DNA of 64,000 nt from Oryzias latipes (lineage: Eukaryota > Chordata > Actinopteri > Beloniformes > Adrianichthyidae), in contig NC_019859.2 of the NCBI RefSeq assembly GCF_002234675.1, positions 3,937,240 through 4,001,239 of the forward strand, in the 5' to 3' direction. Positions 51,601 through 62,261 of this stretch are shown here, in pieces; positions within the stretch are counted from its first letter, which is position 1, and each line of letters opens with the position of its first letter. The notes under the pieces were generated by a model. The model was not told the origin of the DNA. It saw nothing but the letters and a program-made list of their open reading frames with translations, and made no database searches. The translations under genes were made by a program, and so were the position numbers.

Positions 51601-53456
51601 GGAGGATATTTCAAAGCGCCACACAAAAGGCAAAAGACTTTAACGTGGAGCTCCATTAGCAGGAATAGGAATAGTGCTTGAATAACAAATACTAAAAAAA
51701 ATGCAGTTGATCATTGGGGGAAAAAATCGTCTAAGCACTCAGCCAAACAAAAATATATCTTAAAGATTTCCAGAGTGAAACTATAGGTTTCTTAAAATAA
51801 CATCTGAGGAATCTTAATGCGCATTCTTGTCTGACAGCCCATCATTTGTAGGAACGACTTTAGAATTCCAACTGTCAGGCAGCAATTCAAACAAACATTC
51901 CCATGTTGTTGTTGTTGTTTAAAAAAATTAAAAATTATTTACATTTTTCTGGCCATGCGGCGAAACCATCACAAAGAAAACAGACGCATTCACAGAGGAT
52001 GCTCACTGGTGATGTGGGGGGGTCAAGGATTAGCTGCATTGATTATGATTTGTAAACGATTCTGAATATTAAATATTTGAGAATAAAAAAATGTATGTCC
52101 CACTCAATTTTCAAAGCATTCCCAGTGGTTTTAATTGTGATAATTCAGTTTTTAGCCTCCTACGTCTAGAAACTAGCCTCCGAGTTGTGTGCAGGTCTGT
52201 TGGGGCGGGACGTCAGAAAAATTCTTGTTAGCTGTCACTGGGATTTGACTCATCCCCTGAGGGAACGGTGAGCTGCAGACACAGCTGCATTCTGGAAACA
52301 TTTAGTGGTTTAACTCTCCAAATCCAACCGCTAGACCCTGAATGTCAAGTCTTCTTTGGGATGATTCGGCCTGGATCTCAACTCCCGACATTCCAGTCTC
52401 CCACAAGGCCGTGATATAAATTATGTTATAAATAAATGTTTAACAAGTTTATTCATTTGGACTTTACTTACAAATGCCCTTTGGTGGAGAAAATTAATAT
52501 TGGTTCAAGATTCAAAGGGTTTATTGTCATAAGCACATTAAGAAACGGGTTTCCCTGCACATTGAAATTCTTACTTTGCTGTCTGCTCCGAATGCCAAAA
52601 AAAAGTATACAGGAACTGAAAAATCGTAGAAAACACAAGATGTCGTGCAAATTCCAAATGTGCAAAAACAGTGATAATAAACAACAGCGAACAATGAGGA
52701 TGTACAAGGGTGCAGTTTGTTGTTCCAGACATAATCGTCATAATCGAATCCCAAGGAGCCTAAAGAGTCAAACCTCCACTGGTGACGGACAGTTTTATCT
52801 GGTATTTGGGGGGGGGGTCATTTGTTTTTCTTTTTCCTGCCCTGAACCTGTGTGCAGAATGCAAACATTCCCTCTTCCTCTTTCTTTGTCCTCAGCCAAA
52901 GTCGATCCGTGTGTCCAGTAAGACGGGGATCCCTCTGGACGTTCTCCCCAACAGAGGACTCACAGCCAAACAGGCAGAACGCATGACCCGGATCAACGAC
53001 TCGGACCTGCCGCGCGTCTCCACCCAGCCCCGAAACAAGGAAGAGAGCAAAGAGGAGAGGAAGGCAAGGAAGCAGCTCATCAAGGACGAAAGGAAGGTGA
53101 GAGGAGGAGAAGAAAACACACCTTCACCACTTTGGTAGTTTTGGGAAATCTCCTTTTTAAAAGGATTTAAAACAAATTTCAATAAGAAAAAAACGAAACC
53201 TGACTTTAATGCTACAAGCACTAGTTGTCAGCAGGTACTTTTCAAGGTGAAATCCGAATGATAATTACTTTATGGGTGAAAAGAAAACACACAATGAAAG
53301 AGTTTGATCCAGATTTTTTGAAATTCCTCTTCTGTCTTTGTTCAGGAAAGAAGGGCTGAAAAGAAAGCCAACAAGATGGCGTTCAAGGAGGAAAAAGTAC
53401 GGCAGGAGAAACAGATGCTGAATCTGAGGACGAACGTTCAAGGCTTGAAGCTGTAG
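45675..53456 (+). CDS. ltv1: Ribosome biogenesis factor LTV1, eleven coding exons
   Basis: LTV1 joins late nucleolar and cytoplasmic 40S pre-ribosomes and must be released, after casein kinase 1 phosphorylation in known systems, for head maturation. Exons: 45675-45677, 46185-46316, 46432-46629, 47056-47143, 47378-47510, 48548-48776, 49923-50050, 50153-50286, 51293-51345, 52896-53096, 53346-53456. Phases agree throughout and give about 469 residues (human about 475). Landmarks: PHRKKKAFIEKKKAVTFHLV, FGVFFDDDYDYLQHLKEPS, LPSSVFASEFEEEVGLLNKA, DPDIVAALDDDFDY, RFTEYSLTSSVMRRSEQL, QFDDDEIGALDNAELEG, EKWDCETI, KTGIPLDVLPNRGLTAKQAE and the basic, helix-prone C-terminus ending LRTNVQGLKL. It is very acidic in the middle. 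The first coding exon consists of the ATG alone; the start is fixed by the next exon beginning PHRKKK, as in the human protein. Confidence 0.96.
48226..48443. mobile_element. Short MITE-like element in an ltv1 intron
   Basis: Left end 'aaccattgtgctatcctag' and right end 'ctaagatagcacaagggtt' are imperfect inverted repeats. The body includes 'gggtcatctagacccactag', known from common fish repeats, and a poly-G run at about 48,403-48,419. No coding sequence. Confidence 0.65.
52480..52770 (+). repeat. LINE 3'-end-like repeat in an ltv1 intron
   Basis: Has 'ttcaagattcaaagggttta' and 'ttgtcataagcacatta' followed by 'acattgaaattcttactttg', typical of the 3' UTR of CR1/L2-like fish LINEs. No reverse transcriptase sequence remains. 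Confidence 0.55.
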
Positions 53457-55788
53457 GCAAAAACCAGGATTTGCTTCAGAGCCGTTCGGTGGTCTCACTG
53501 CTCCTCACTTTGGTGAAGATCCCAGAATGGAGGCGACGCAAAGAAGGAGGACTCTGGGTTCAAAGATCAGAGACAAAAGTATTAAAAAGTGTATAAATGA
53601 GTGAAATGCTTTATTAAAAGCAGCTGATGACAGAGAACTGTTTGTGCTGGACAAACGCTATTGATTTCCATCTAAAGGTAAATAAGTTCTGACGGTTTCC
53701 TGGTTTGTTGTTGAAGCCTGTGCTTCAAAAGAATAGCATAACAATGAGTGGTCATGGGGATGAACTCTAAGCAATTCAAAACCAAGCAGGAAGTACGGCT
53801 ATCTTTACTGTTGCATCAGTTCACACTGGCGTGAAGCTGCCTTGCTCATGGGAAGAGATCCCCTGTTGAACCGACTTGTGAATCTCCTCTGGAGTTTGTC
53901 ATTCTGCATCTTCATCTTTGCCCCTTCAGCTGCTCCCTTCAGGGCCCGTCCCAGCGAGTCGTAGCTTATTCAAGATTCCCATGATGCATTAGGCTTTGGT
54001 TCTGCACATTGACAATATCTGAGAACTGGATCGAGTCAGTGTGACGTCACCCATTGAAAATGGTTAACTTCCAGCTCCCCCACCGAATAGTCCATTCAGT
54101 GGCCATTTTTGTTGCAACACGACAAATAAAACAAATTGGTTCAAGTTGGTCTGAGTCATTGTTTCTATGGTAACCACTCCTACCAATCAGGAGTGAGCTT
54201 GGAGGAAGTCCAAATCCTTACCACTTGAAATCCTATTAAACGTTTTCAACATGCGACCACAAACTTTGCCAGTTTATAGCTTAAATACCTTCAACCACAG
54301 AAAAAATATGAAAATAAAACGACTAATTGGCAAGAACATAAAAAATAAAAGGTAGCTGAGCAAGAGTGCTTATTCTGACAAAAAATGACTGGTGGCTGTT
54401 GATCCGAGTGGGTCTTTATCCAAACCAGCACCATTTAGATAGAATAGAAGGTTTCTATGGCAACAGCAAGTTGCTGTAAATTTTCTTTTCATAAATCAGG
54501 ATTACATTTATTTTCTGATGTTAACTCAATCGTATGAGTCTAATCACAATCAGCTGTTCCACCAATCTGATCTTACAAAGACTGGAACAATTTTCAATGA
54601 AACTCATGACTTTAGTGGCTTTTTACTATTTCTTGAATTTGAAAGGTGTTGCATCAGTTGCTGTGTTTTTCGTAACTGTGTGTTCTAACCGTGCCTTTAC
54701 AAGTCACTGATCATTTCCCTTCTTGAACCACATTCCACCTCAGTGCTTGTGCCAAAAAAAAAACGTAAAAAAATAGAAGACCTCTGGCTCTGTTGGCACT
54801 TTTTTTCACGTTTCTTTATTAAAAATAATACAGTTTTATAATAAGCACACCATAATATAATTTTTCCTGCAATGATCACATGCCTTCAGGTTATAAACCC
54901 AATAAAAAAATGTTGACACAACTTCATTCAGAAAAGTAGGAAACGGTGCGTCTTCTTTGTGAAAATCGAGATTTAGTCGAGGCTGTGCCTTTAAATCTTA
55001 GAATGCAGATTAAAGTGACCTAAACTAAAACACTCATGTAACAAACAAAATGTGCTAAAGCTGATGGAAACTTCACGTGCTGAGCTGGTTTAGCAGGTTC
55101 TGCGGTTGCTTCACTCTTACCGTCATTGTTTGAAGATGAGAATTTAGGTTTACGCCCGTCAACTTATAAAAGCCAGAAACTTTAAACTGACGGGTTTAAA
55201 GGTAGAGTTGTGCAAGTTAGAGGGGGAAAGTTACTCGCCTGAAATATCAACAGAATAAAATCCAGTTTCAGTGCATCACAGTCATTTACAAAAAATATAA
55301 AGGACAGAATAAACAAGTAGGGATTAAAACCAATAGTACTTCTGTTAATGAGAGCGTAAGGAAACCAAGCACCTTCCTCCACCCAATAGGATCTTCTGCT
55401 TTCCTGAGCTGTGACGTCAACGAAGGCGTTCTTGGCTCAGCCATCTCAGAAAAAAGCTGCAGGAAATCATGCCAGATGAGGGAAACCTCTTGTTGAGGAG
55501 ATCCACCCCCGCAGGGGGCATAAAGGTGACAGAGAAATCACCTGCTTGTTTTTGCGATGCAGTTGAGTCACAACCCTGCTGCAACTGGCTCGTCTTCTGA
55601 TATTATGATTTATTTTCTTGAAGAAACATTCACATTAAAAAAAAGCTACAGGTCCATAAATGTGGTCCTCCATGATGTCCCTGGGTTATAAGAAGTCTTT
55701 ATAGCACAACCCATCATAGTTTATCGTCTGGTTTGATGGATAAGCTACTCGTGGAAAATACAGTCACTTAGTCCCAGAAAAGGTTCCT
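53457..55788. other. Convergent intergenic region: 3' UTRs of ltv1 and the cytokine receptor
   Basis: No coding exon is seen. A minus-strand AATAAA at 54815-54820 could end the receptor mRNA, giving a 3' UTR of about 1 kb. No clear polyadenylation signal was found for ltv1. A copy of the dispersed MITE-like repeat lies at about 53,965-54,300. Confidence 0.45.
53965..54300. repeat. Dispersed MITE-like repeat, copy 2 (reverse orientation)
   Basis: Shares 'tctgagaactggatcgagtc', 'gtgacgtcacccattg', 'ggccatttttgttgc' and 'accaatcaggagtgag' with copies at about 10,900-11,462 and 56,708-57,012, in the opposite orientation to those. Confidence 0.6.
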
Positions 55789-58700
55789 TCATGTTCCAGT
55801 GTAAACGATCACCACGTCTCCATTCCCCATGTCCCGAAAGAGAACAGGCTCCCGGAACTCATACGGGGATCCGTACTCCATCTCGTCGTCTTCAGAGCTC
55901 ATGGAAAGGGTCTCGGTCTTCACGGAGCTATCGGTGGAGTTATAGTCCTTCCTGTTTCTCCCCGAAAACGGGCTTGAATCCTCCAACCCCTTCTGTAGGA
56001 GCTCCCCACTTTCCTCATGGGGGGCTTTCTCTGAAGACCCCTGAATCGTGACTGCAGTGATCTTCTCATCGAGGACGTATTTCTGGTTCAGGCTATGCTT
56101 CACATCCTGTTTAAAAAAAAAAAAAAAATAGTGTAACAAGAGGACAGAGAGCAAAAAGCAGTTCAGCAGGGGAAATGACACCTGAACATTTATTTTTTGG
56201 GGCAACACCTTACCAGAAGCTTCGGCAGAGGTGGGCTCTTCATGGTCCAGGCCTTCACCTTACAGATGACGATTACTGCCACGCTCAATATCATACCGAA
56301 GATGCACAGCAGAATGATGAGAAGAGTGACGTCATTTCCATCTTCAATAAAAGGAAGAAAACAAAAAAGCTTTAGATTCACAAGTAATTAGATGTATTTT
56401 TGAAAAAAAGGCAGACAAAAAATACTTGGAAACCTTTTTTTAAGATCAAATAAAACAGGCCAGTACATGATCAGATACAGCAAAAAAATAAAAAGACGTG
56501 ACACATCACTATTTTATGAGTAAGTAGATTTCTACAAGGCTACTGACACACAATTTCTACCAGTTGTTGCCAATTCACACAAAGAAATCAGAACAGTGAA
56601 GCATGGTACTTGAGTCGTAACAAATAAGTGCAAAATGGCCAAGAAAACTGTCAGAATATATAGAGAAAACCCCGCCCCTTTTCAGCATTAATTGATATCT
56701 GCTTTACTCCTAATCATTGACTGTATATGAGAACTAGACTGTGGCACCTTTTCTTTAACACATTTTTGATAATCCTCATTTTTTAATTTTTTTTTCTGTA
56801 GTCCAAGTTATTCAAGTTATAAACTGACCAATCAGATGCCTGTATAAAAGTAGGTGGAGCCTGCTGACCCACACGTCCAGTGTTCAAAACGTTTGACAGA
56901 TTTCTTTTGACAACTGGCAACTGAATTGACTTTACTTGGTTGGAGCCAGAAGTAAACCATTTTCCACGGATGACGTCACACTCGGTTCAGTTCTCAGATA
57001 CAGTCTATGGTCTATAAATGGTTCTCAATCCCCAGAAGGCTCACAGGACAAATGGATAAGAGCAAAAAAAAAACTCTCCCAAGATCTTCCTAATTTCGTT
57101 TTTCTGATGGGAATAGTTCTAAGTGCATTTTCACAATGCTGAATGCTCCTGTGAGAACTGTTGGGGCCGTTATCCGAAAACAGAAAGAGCATCAGCTCAC
57201 CATGAACCGACCACGGTCGCATCCTCCATAAAATTTAATTTTTTGGCTGTCATTCAACATTCCACGTTTAACAAAGAAATAGCCCTGACCACCACCCCAA
57301 GAACCCCATACCGACTGCAAATTTTGGTGGTAGAGGCATCATGGTTTGGGGCTGCTTTTAGCCATGGATAAGAAATGCAATTCTAAGCTTAACTTTGATT
57401 ATACAGTATTCCCCTCATATTCACGCTGGCTTATTAGAAATTCGGACGCAAAAGTCTCATACAAGAGTCTTGAGTTGTCTAGCAGTTGTGATAAGTCAGG
57501 GAAGTCAAGGGACTGAAAATAATCTGCAAATATTAAAACTCGAATAACACGATCGTGACAAAAATGCTACAAGAACCAGCAACCCTCCTTGTCACTGCCC
57601 CAAGATACACATTTCATGGTGCCAAAACACTAAAAATCCACAAACAGGTGCTCTGCAGACAATGTCCCCCCCCTTCACTTACTTTTTTCAGAGCCACAGA
57701 TCTTTTGAGTCTGGTTGATCGGTAATTCGTCAATCCCCTGGTCATCAATCAACCAGCCTTTCAGCGTGACACAGTTCTCCCTGCTGTCAGGGAACGTCAC
57801 TTCAGTTGTGCAGGTGGGCTCAGCCTTTCTGCAAAATGCATCCTTCTCCAACTGAAGGTCAAAGGTCACAAAACAGGGAGATAAAAAAAAATCATTTGTT
57901 TTCTTTTCAAAAAGATGGCAAATGCCTGGCAAATGAGTTCAAGCAAAGATTTTAAAGAGAATCGTCACGAATACTTACGTTTATCCCTGAAGTCACTGTG
58001 AATTTAAGCAGAGAATCAGCAGAAGTTTTGTACGCCTGCTTGATTTCGTCATAGAATTGGAATGGATTAGGGAACTTCACCACAGCGCTCGTCTTATCCA
58101 CAACCAGAAAAACGGGAGGGAACTCTAAAATACCTGAAGGGAAGAAAAGCCATTTAACTCAAACACCGTCTATTAGCTTTCTCCTCTGAAATAATCAACA
58201 GGTCCTCATGCTTTGCTTACAGTATGTAGCGATGGTCCTCAAAGCGTTAAAGGAGAAAGTGTTCGATTCCACTTCTTTTGACTGGTTTCCACCATGCAAG
58301 GCTGTCACGGTAACATAGAGGAAGCTCAAGCTGATGTCTTTGGATTTCCAAACATAGTGGCTCAGATCGTACTCGCTGTGTTTGGTGATAGCCTCATGTG
58401 TCACTCTGTAAATGAAAAAAGATATTTTAATCATAGAGGTAGGATTGCATAAGTTGGCTTCTTTCCACTCCCTTTAAAGCAATTATTCAAACTATTTGAC
58501 AATCATATTTAAAGGATGAGTGTGTATGTATAAAACCAAACGTGTCAATTTATGATTAGGAGCAATTATGAGGTCAAGAAGAAAGCATCATTTTTCTTTA
58601 ATTTATTATAGAATGAATGTATAAAAACCTTAAATAAATTATATGTACAGAGGGGCAAAAAAGTATTTAGTCAGCCACCAATTGCAAGTTCTCTCACTTA

Positions 58701-61700
58701 AAGGTCTGTAATTTTCATCACCTCCAGTGTTGCCAGATAGAGTCATGGTTTTCCATCCAAAAAGTCATCTAAAAACCGCCAGGTCCCAAAAATAAAAAAA
58801 AACAGCAAAAAAGTGATTAATTAGCTGTAATCAGCAGTATTTAGTTAACCTTTATTTTTTTACCAATGGTCCTGGAGTGGCCTACCCAGTCTCCAGATCT
58901 CAACCCCGTAGAAAATCTTTGGAGGGAGTTGAAAGTCTGTGTTGCCCAGCGAAAGCCACTAAACAGCATTCCTCTAGAGGAGATCTGCATGGAGGAATGG
59001 GCCAAAATACCAGCAACAGTTTGTGAAAACTATATGAAGAATAACAGAAAACCTCTGACTGTTGTCATTGCCAACAAAGAGTAAATAAAGTATGGAGTTG
59101 GACAACAAGCTGGACCACATTCGTCTACTGCGCTCCACTCGGAGGTGGGTTAAGGACTGCTGTGTTTTTGTTTTCCCTGAAACTTGGCTGAATAACAGCA
59201 TCACGGACACTGCTATTCAACTCGACCAGTTAACATGCTACCGAGCGGACAGGCTGCTCGCGGGGAAAAAGCGAGGCGGCGGTCTCTGTGTTTACATCAA
59301 CAACTCTTATTGCCGCGACGCTGTTGTGGTCGCCACACAATGCTCAGATCTGCTGGAGTTTATGATCATAAAGTGTAGACCGTTCTACCTTCCGAGGGAA
59401 TATACTGCAATACTGCTTGTTGCAGTATATTTCACCCCCAGCGCCAACAATGACAGCAGGAAGGAGGCAGTGCATGACCTGCACCTACAGATCAGCGAGC
59501 AGCAGACTGCACACCCAGATGCATTTCTCATCATGGCTGGGGATTTTAATCACGCAGACCCCAAAAGTGTGTTCCCAAAACTTTATCAACACATTAACCT
59601 TCCAACACGTGGAGACAATATACTGGACTGTGTTTACACCTCACAGAGAGGAGCCTACAAAGCCCTCCCCCTCCCCCACCTTGGACCTTCAGACCACATC
59701 ACTGTGATGCTAATGCCTGCACACAGACCCCTAGGAAAAGTGGCCAGACCGGTTAGGAAAAGCATACAGGTGTGGCCAGAGGGGTCCTCAGAAGCTCTCC
59801 AGGACTGTTTCAGCTCCACAGACTGGAACATGTTCAAGCAGGCCGCAACAAACAACAACACCACAGACCTCCAGGAGTACTCAGAGACTGTTACTGCCTA
59901 CATCGCCAAGTGTGTTGATGATGTCACAGTAACTAAGACCATCACAGTCCGGGCAAATCAGAAGCCGTGGCTAACAGGAGAGGTCTACAGACTCCTGAAG
60001 GTCCGTAATGCTGCCTTCAGAGCTGGAGACGAGGTGGCCTTGAGGACAGCTAGGGCCAACCTGACCCGCGGCATCAGAGAAGCCAAGAGACAATATTCCA
60101 GGAGGATCGCCCATCACTTCAGCGACAGCAGAGACACCCAGAGCCTGTGGCGTGGACTTCGGACCATCACAGACTACAAACCTCCCCCACAGACATGTGA
60201 CAGCTCCATCTCCCTGCTGAACGATCTGAACTCCTTCTACGCTCGCTTTGAGGCAGCAAACAGCACAACGGCCCAGAAAACTCCACCCTCTCCTGGTGAC
60301 CAGGTGTTGTCGCTGTCTTCAGACAGCGTGAGGAGATCCCTCAGCAGGATCAATCCACGGAAAGCCCCAGGACCAGACAACATCCCTGGTCGGGTGCTGA
60401 GAGACTGTGCGGGTGAGCTGGCTGATGTCTTCACAGACATCTTCAACATCTCTCTGAGTCAGGCTGTCATCCCCACATGTTTCAAAGCGACCACCATCAT
60501 ACCCGTCCCAAAAAAGCCATCTCCCTCCTGCCTTAATGACTACCGTCCGGTTGCTCTGACCCCCATCATCATGAAGAGCTTCGAACGGCTGGTCATGCGG
60601 CACATCAAGTCTGCCCTGCCCCCCTCCCTGGACCCATTTCAGTTTGCCTATCGGTCCAACCGTTCAACAGAGGATGCCATCTCAACTGCTCTTCACTCCG
60701 CACTCACTCACCTGGAGAATAAGGACTCATATGTCAGAATGCTGTTCATTGACTTCAGCTCAGCATTCAACACCATCACCCCCCAGCAGCTCACCCATAA
60801 ACTGGCTCAGCTGGGGCTCAACACACCTCTGTGCAACTGGCTGCTAGACTTCCTGACGGGGAGACCACAAGCAGTGCGAGTCGGCAGCAACACATCCAGT
60901 ACTAGCATGATGAACACGGGGGCTCCCCAAGGATGTGTGCTGAGCCCCCTCCTCTTTACCCTGCTGACCCACGACTGCACTCCGACACACAGCTCCAACA
61001 TTTACGTTAAGTTTGCCGATTGGTGGGTCTCATCAGGAGCGGAGATGAGACAAACTACAGGAGTGAGGTGAACCACCTGGCTGGTTGGTGCAGAGACCAT
61101 AATCTCCTCTTGAACGTGGAGAAGACGAAGGAGATGGTGGTCGATTTCAGGAGAGTGCACACTCAGCATGCTCCTCTGACCATCAACAACACCACGGTGG
61201 AAAGAGTGAGCAGCACCAAGTTCCTGGGTGTGCACATCACAGAAAACCTCTCCTGGTCCGAGAACATCGCATCACTAGCTGGGAAATCACAGCAGCGTCT
61301 CTACTTCCTCCGTAAACTCAAGAGTTCAAAAGTCCCTCCCCCCATCATGCTCACGTTCTACAGAGGTGCCGTGGAGAGCAACCTCACCAGCTGCATCACG
61401 GTGTGGTATGGCGCCTGCAACGCGTCCTGCCGGAAGTCCCTCCAACACATCGTGAGGGCAGCTGAGAGGATCATCGGTGCCCCCCTCCACTCCCTCCAGG
61501 ACATTTACAACACCCGCCTGACCCGCAAAGCCCTCTGCATTGCAGTTGACCCCACCCATCCATCCCACAGCTCCTTCAGTCTGCTTCCATCTGGGAGAAG
61601 ACTACGCAGTCTTCAGGCCAGGACCAGCAGACTCAGAGACAGTTTTCTCCTCCAGGCTGTCAGGAAGCTGAACTTGACTTGACTTTTCTCATTGACCAAA

Positions 61701-62261
61701 TACTTATTTTCCACCATAATTTGCAAATAAAAGTTTTAAAAATCAGATAATGTGATTTTCTGGATTTTGTTTTCTCATTTTGTCTCTCATAGTTGATGGA
61801 TACCTATGATGGAAATAACAGGCCTCTCTCATCTTTTTAAGTGGTAGAATTTGCACAATTAGTGGCTGACTAAATACTTTTGGCCCCACTGTATATAGAG
61901 AGAGATTTGTGTGTGTGTGTATTTTTTTTTATTGTCTTTTTCTCCGTTGTTTTTCTACTGCTGAAAATTAGCTTGAAACAAGACATTGTTGTTAACATTG
62001 AAAAATAATGAGAAAAGAAAGGTTTCTGCAGCTGCTGAACATTAAAGCTCTGAAGGAATTTGTGGTAGTTGAAAAAAAAACATGTTAAACAACAAGAAGT
62101 CTGATATGTTTGCTCTAACAGAATATAAGCAGCCGGTTCCTACGTGCTGTATGACATCATCTTCACTCTGAAACTGGTTTCTGGTTGTCGTCCTTGGCAA
62201 TCCCATCGGACAGTAATTTTCAAATTTTCACAGCTCACCACCACATTTTCCGGACATGGAG
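55789..62261 (-). CDS. Class II cytokine receptor, IFN-gamma receptor 1-like, 5'-incomplete
   Basis: Six coding exons, 5' to 3': 62261-62144, 58405-58221, 58133-57979, 57851-57683, 56341-56214, 56106-55789, all in phase, about 357 residues. The first two encode a fibronectin III domain ([22 protein letters not shown], then [23 protein letters not shown] in part). The next two encode the second domain, with paired cysteines in CRKAEPTC and [11 protein letters not shown]...KICG and the domain start [10 protein letters not shown]. One exon carries the membrane segment ([20 protein letters not shown]) followed by a PPLPKLL motif, comparable to the JAK1-binding LPKS of IFNGR1. The last exon is an acidic tail with YEFREPVLF, perhaps a STAT-docking tyrosine, ending VVIVYTGT. 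The two-exons-per-domain layout fits the CRF2 family. The signal-peptide exon was not found before the window edge. IFNGR1 (fish crfb13/crfb17) is the best guess. Sharing human 6q with LTV1 supports it. Confidence 0.75.
56708..57012. repeat. Dispersed MITE-like repeat, copy 3
   Basis: Left 'attgactgtatatgagaact' and right 'agttctcagatacagtctat' are inverted ends, 20 bases each with few mismatches. The body has 'actgaccaatcagatgcc' and 'gatgacgtcacactcgg'. It lies in the receptor intron next to the membrane exon. Confidence 0.75.
57110..57380 (+). mobile_element. Decayed Tc1/mariner transposase fragment
   Basis: 'ggcatcatggtttggggctg' corresponds to the G-x-I-M-V-W-G-C block of Tc1 transposases, and the preceding 200 bp look like the region upstream of it with frame changes. 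No inverted repeats were assigned. It is old. Confidence 0.5.
58648..61891 (+). mobile_element. Tc1-type transposon, internally deleted, carrying a LINE insertion
   Basis: Left end 'cagaggggcaaaaaagtatt' with 'tagtcagccaccaattg', right end 'gtggctgactaaatactttt' with 'ggccccactg', inverted repeats of a common fish Tc1 family. TA flanks both ends (58646-58647, 61892-61893). Between the left end and 58,866 the N-terminal two thirds of the transposase is missing. The frame at 58866-59084 keeps the C-terminus: [20 protein letters not shown] with the last catalytic acidic residue of the DDE triad in NPVENLW, and [15 protein letters not shown]. Without the first two catalytic aspartates it cannot be active. 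Immediately after the transposase stop an L2-like LINE interrupts it; Tc1 sequence resumes at about 61,685. It lies in a receptor intron, opposite to the gene. Confidence 0.88.
59093..61681 (+). mobile_element. L2-like LINE, nearly complete ORF2 with lost RT active site
   Basis: The frame 59092-61071 encodes an apurinic-type endonuclease ([33 protein letters not shown]) and a reverse transcriptase ([61 protein letters not shown]). At about 61,017-61,022 the expected FADD active-site block reads FADW: roughly ten bases appear deleted, which removes the second catalytic aspartate and shifts the frame. The rest continues at 61020-61682 ([10 protein letters not shown] ... KFLGVHI ... [11 protein letters not shown]). 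The 5' end of the endonuclease is missing. The 3' end has the 'ttgac' repeat tail. It is inserted into a Tc1 element. Confidence 0.88.
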
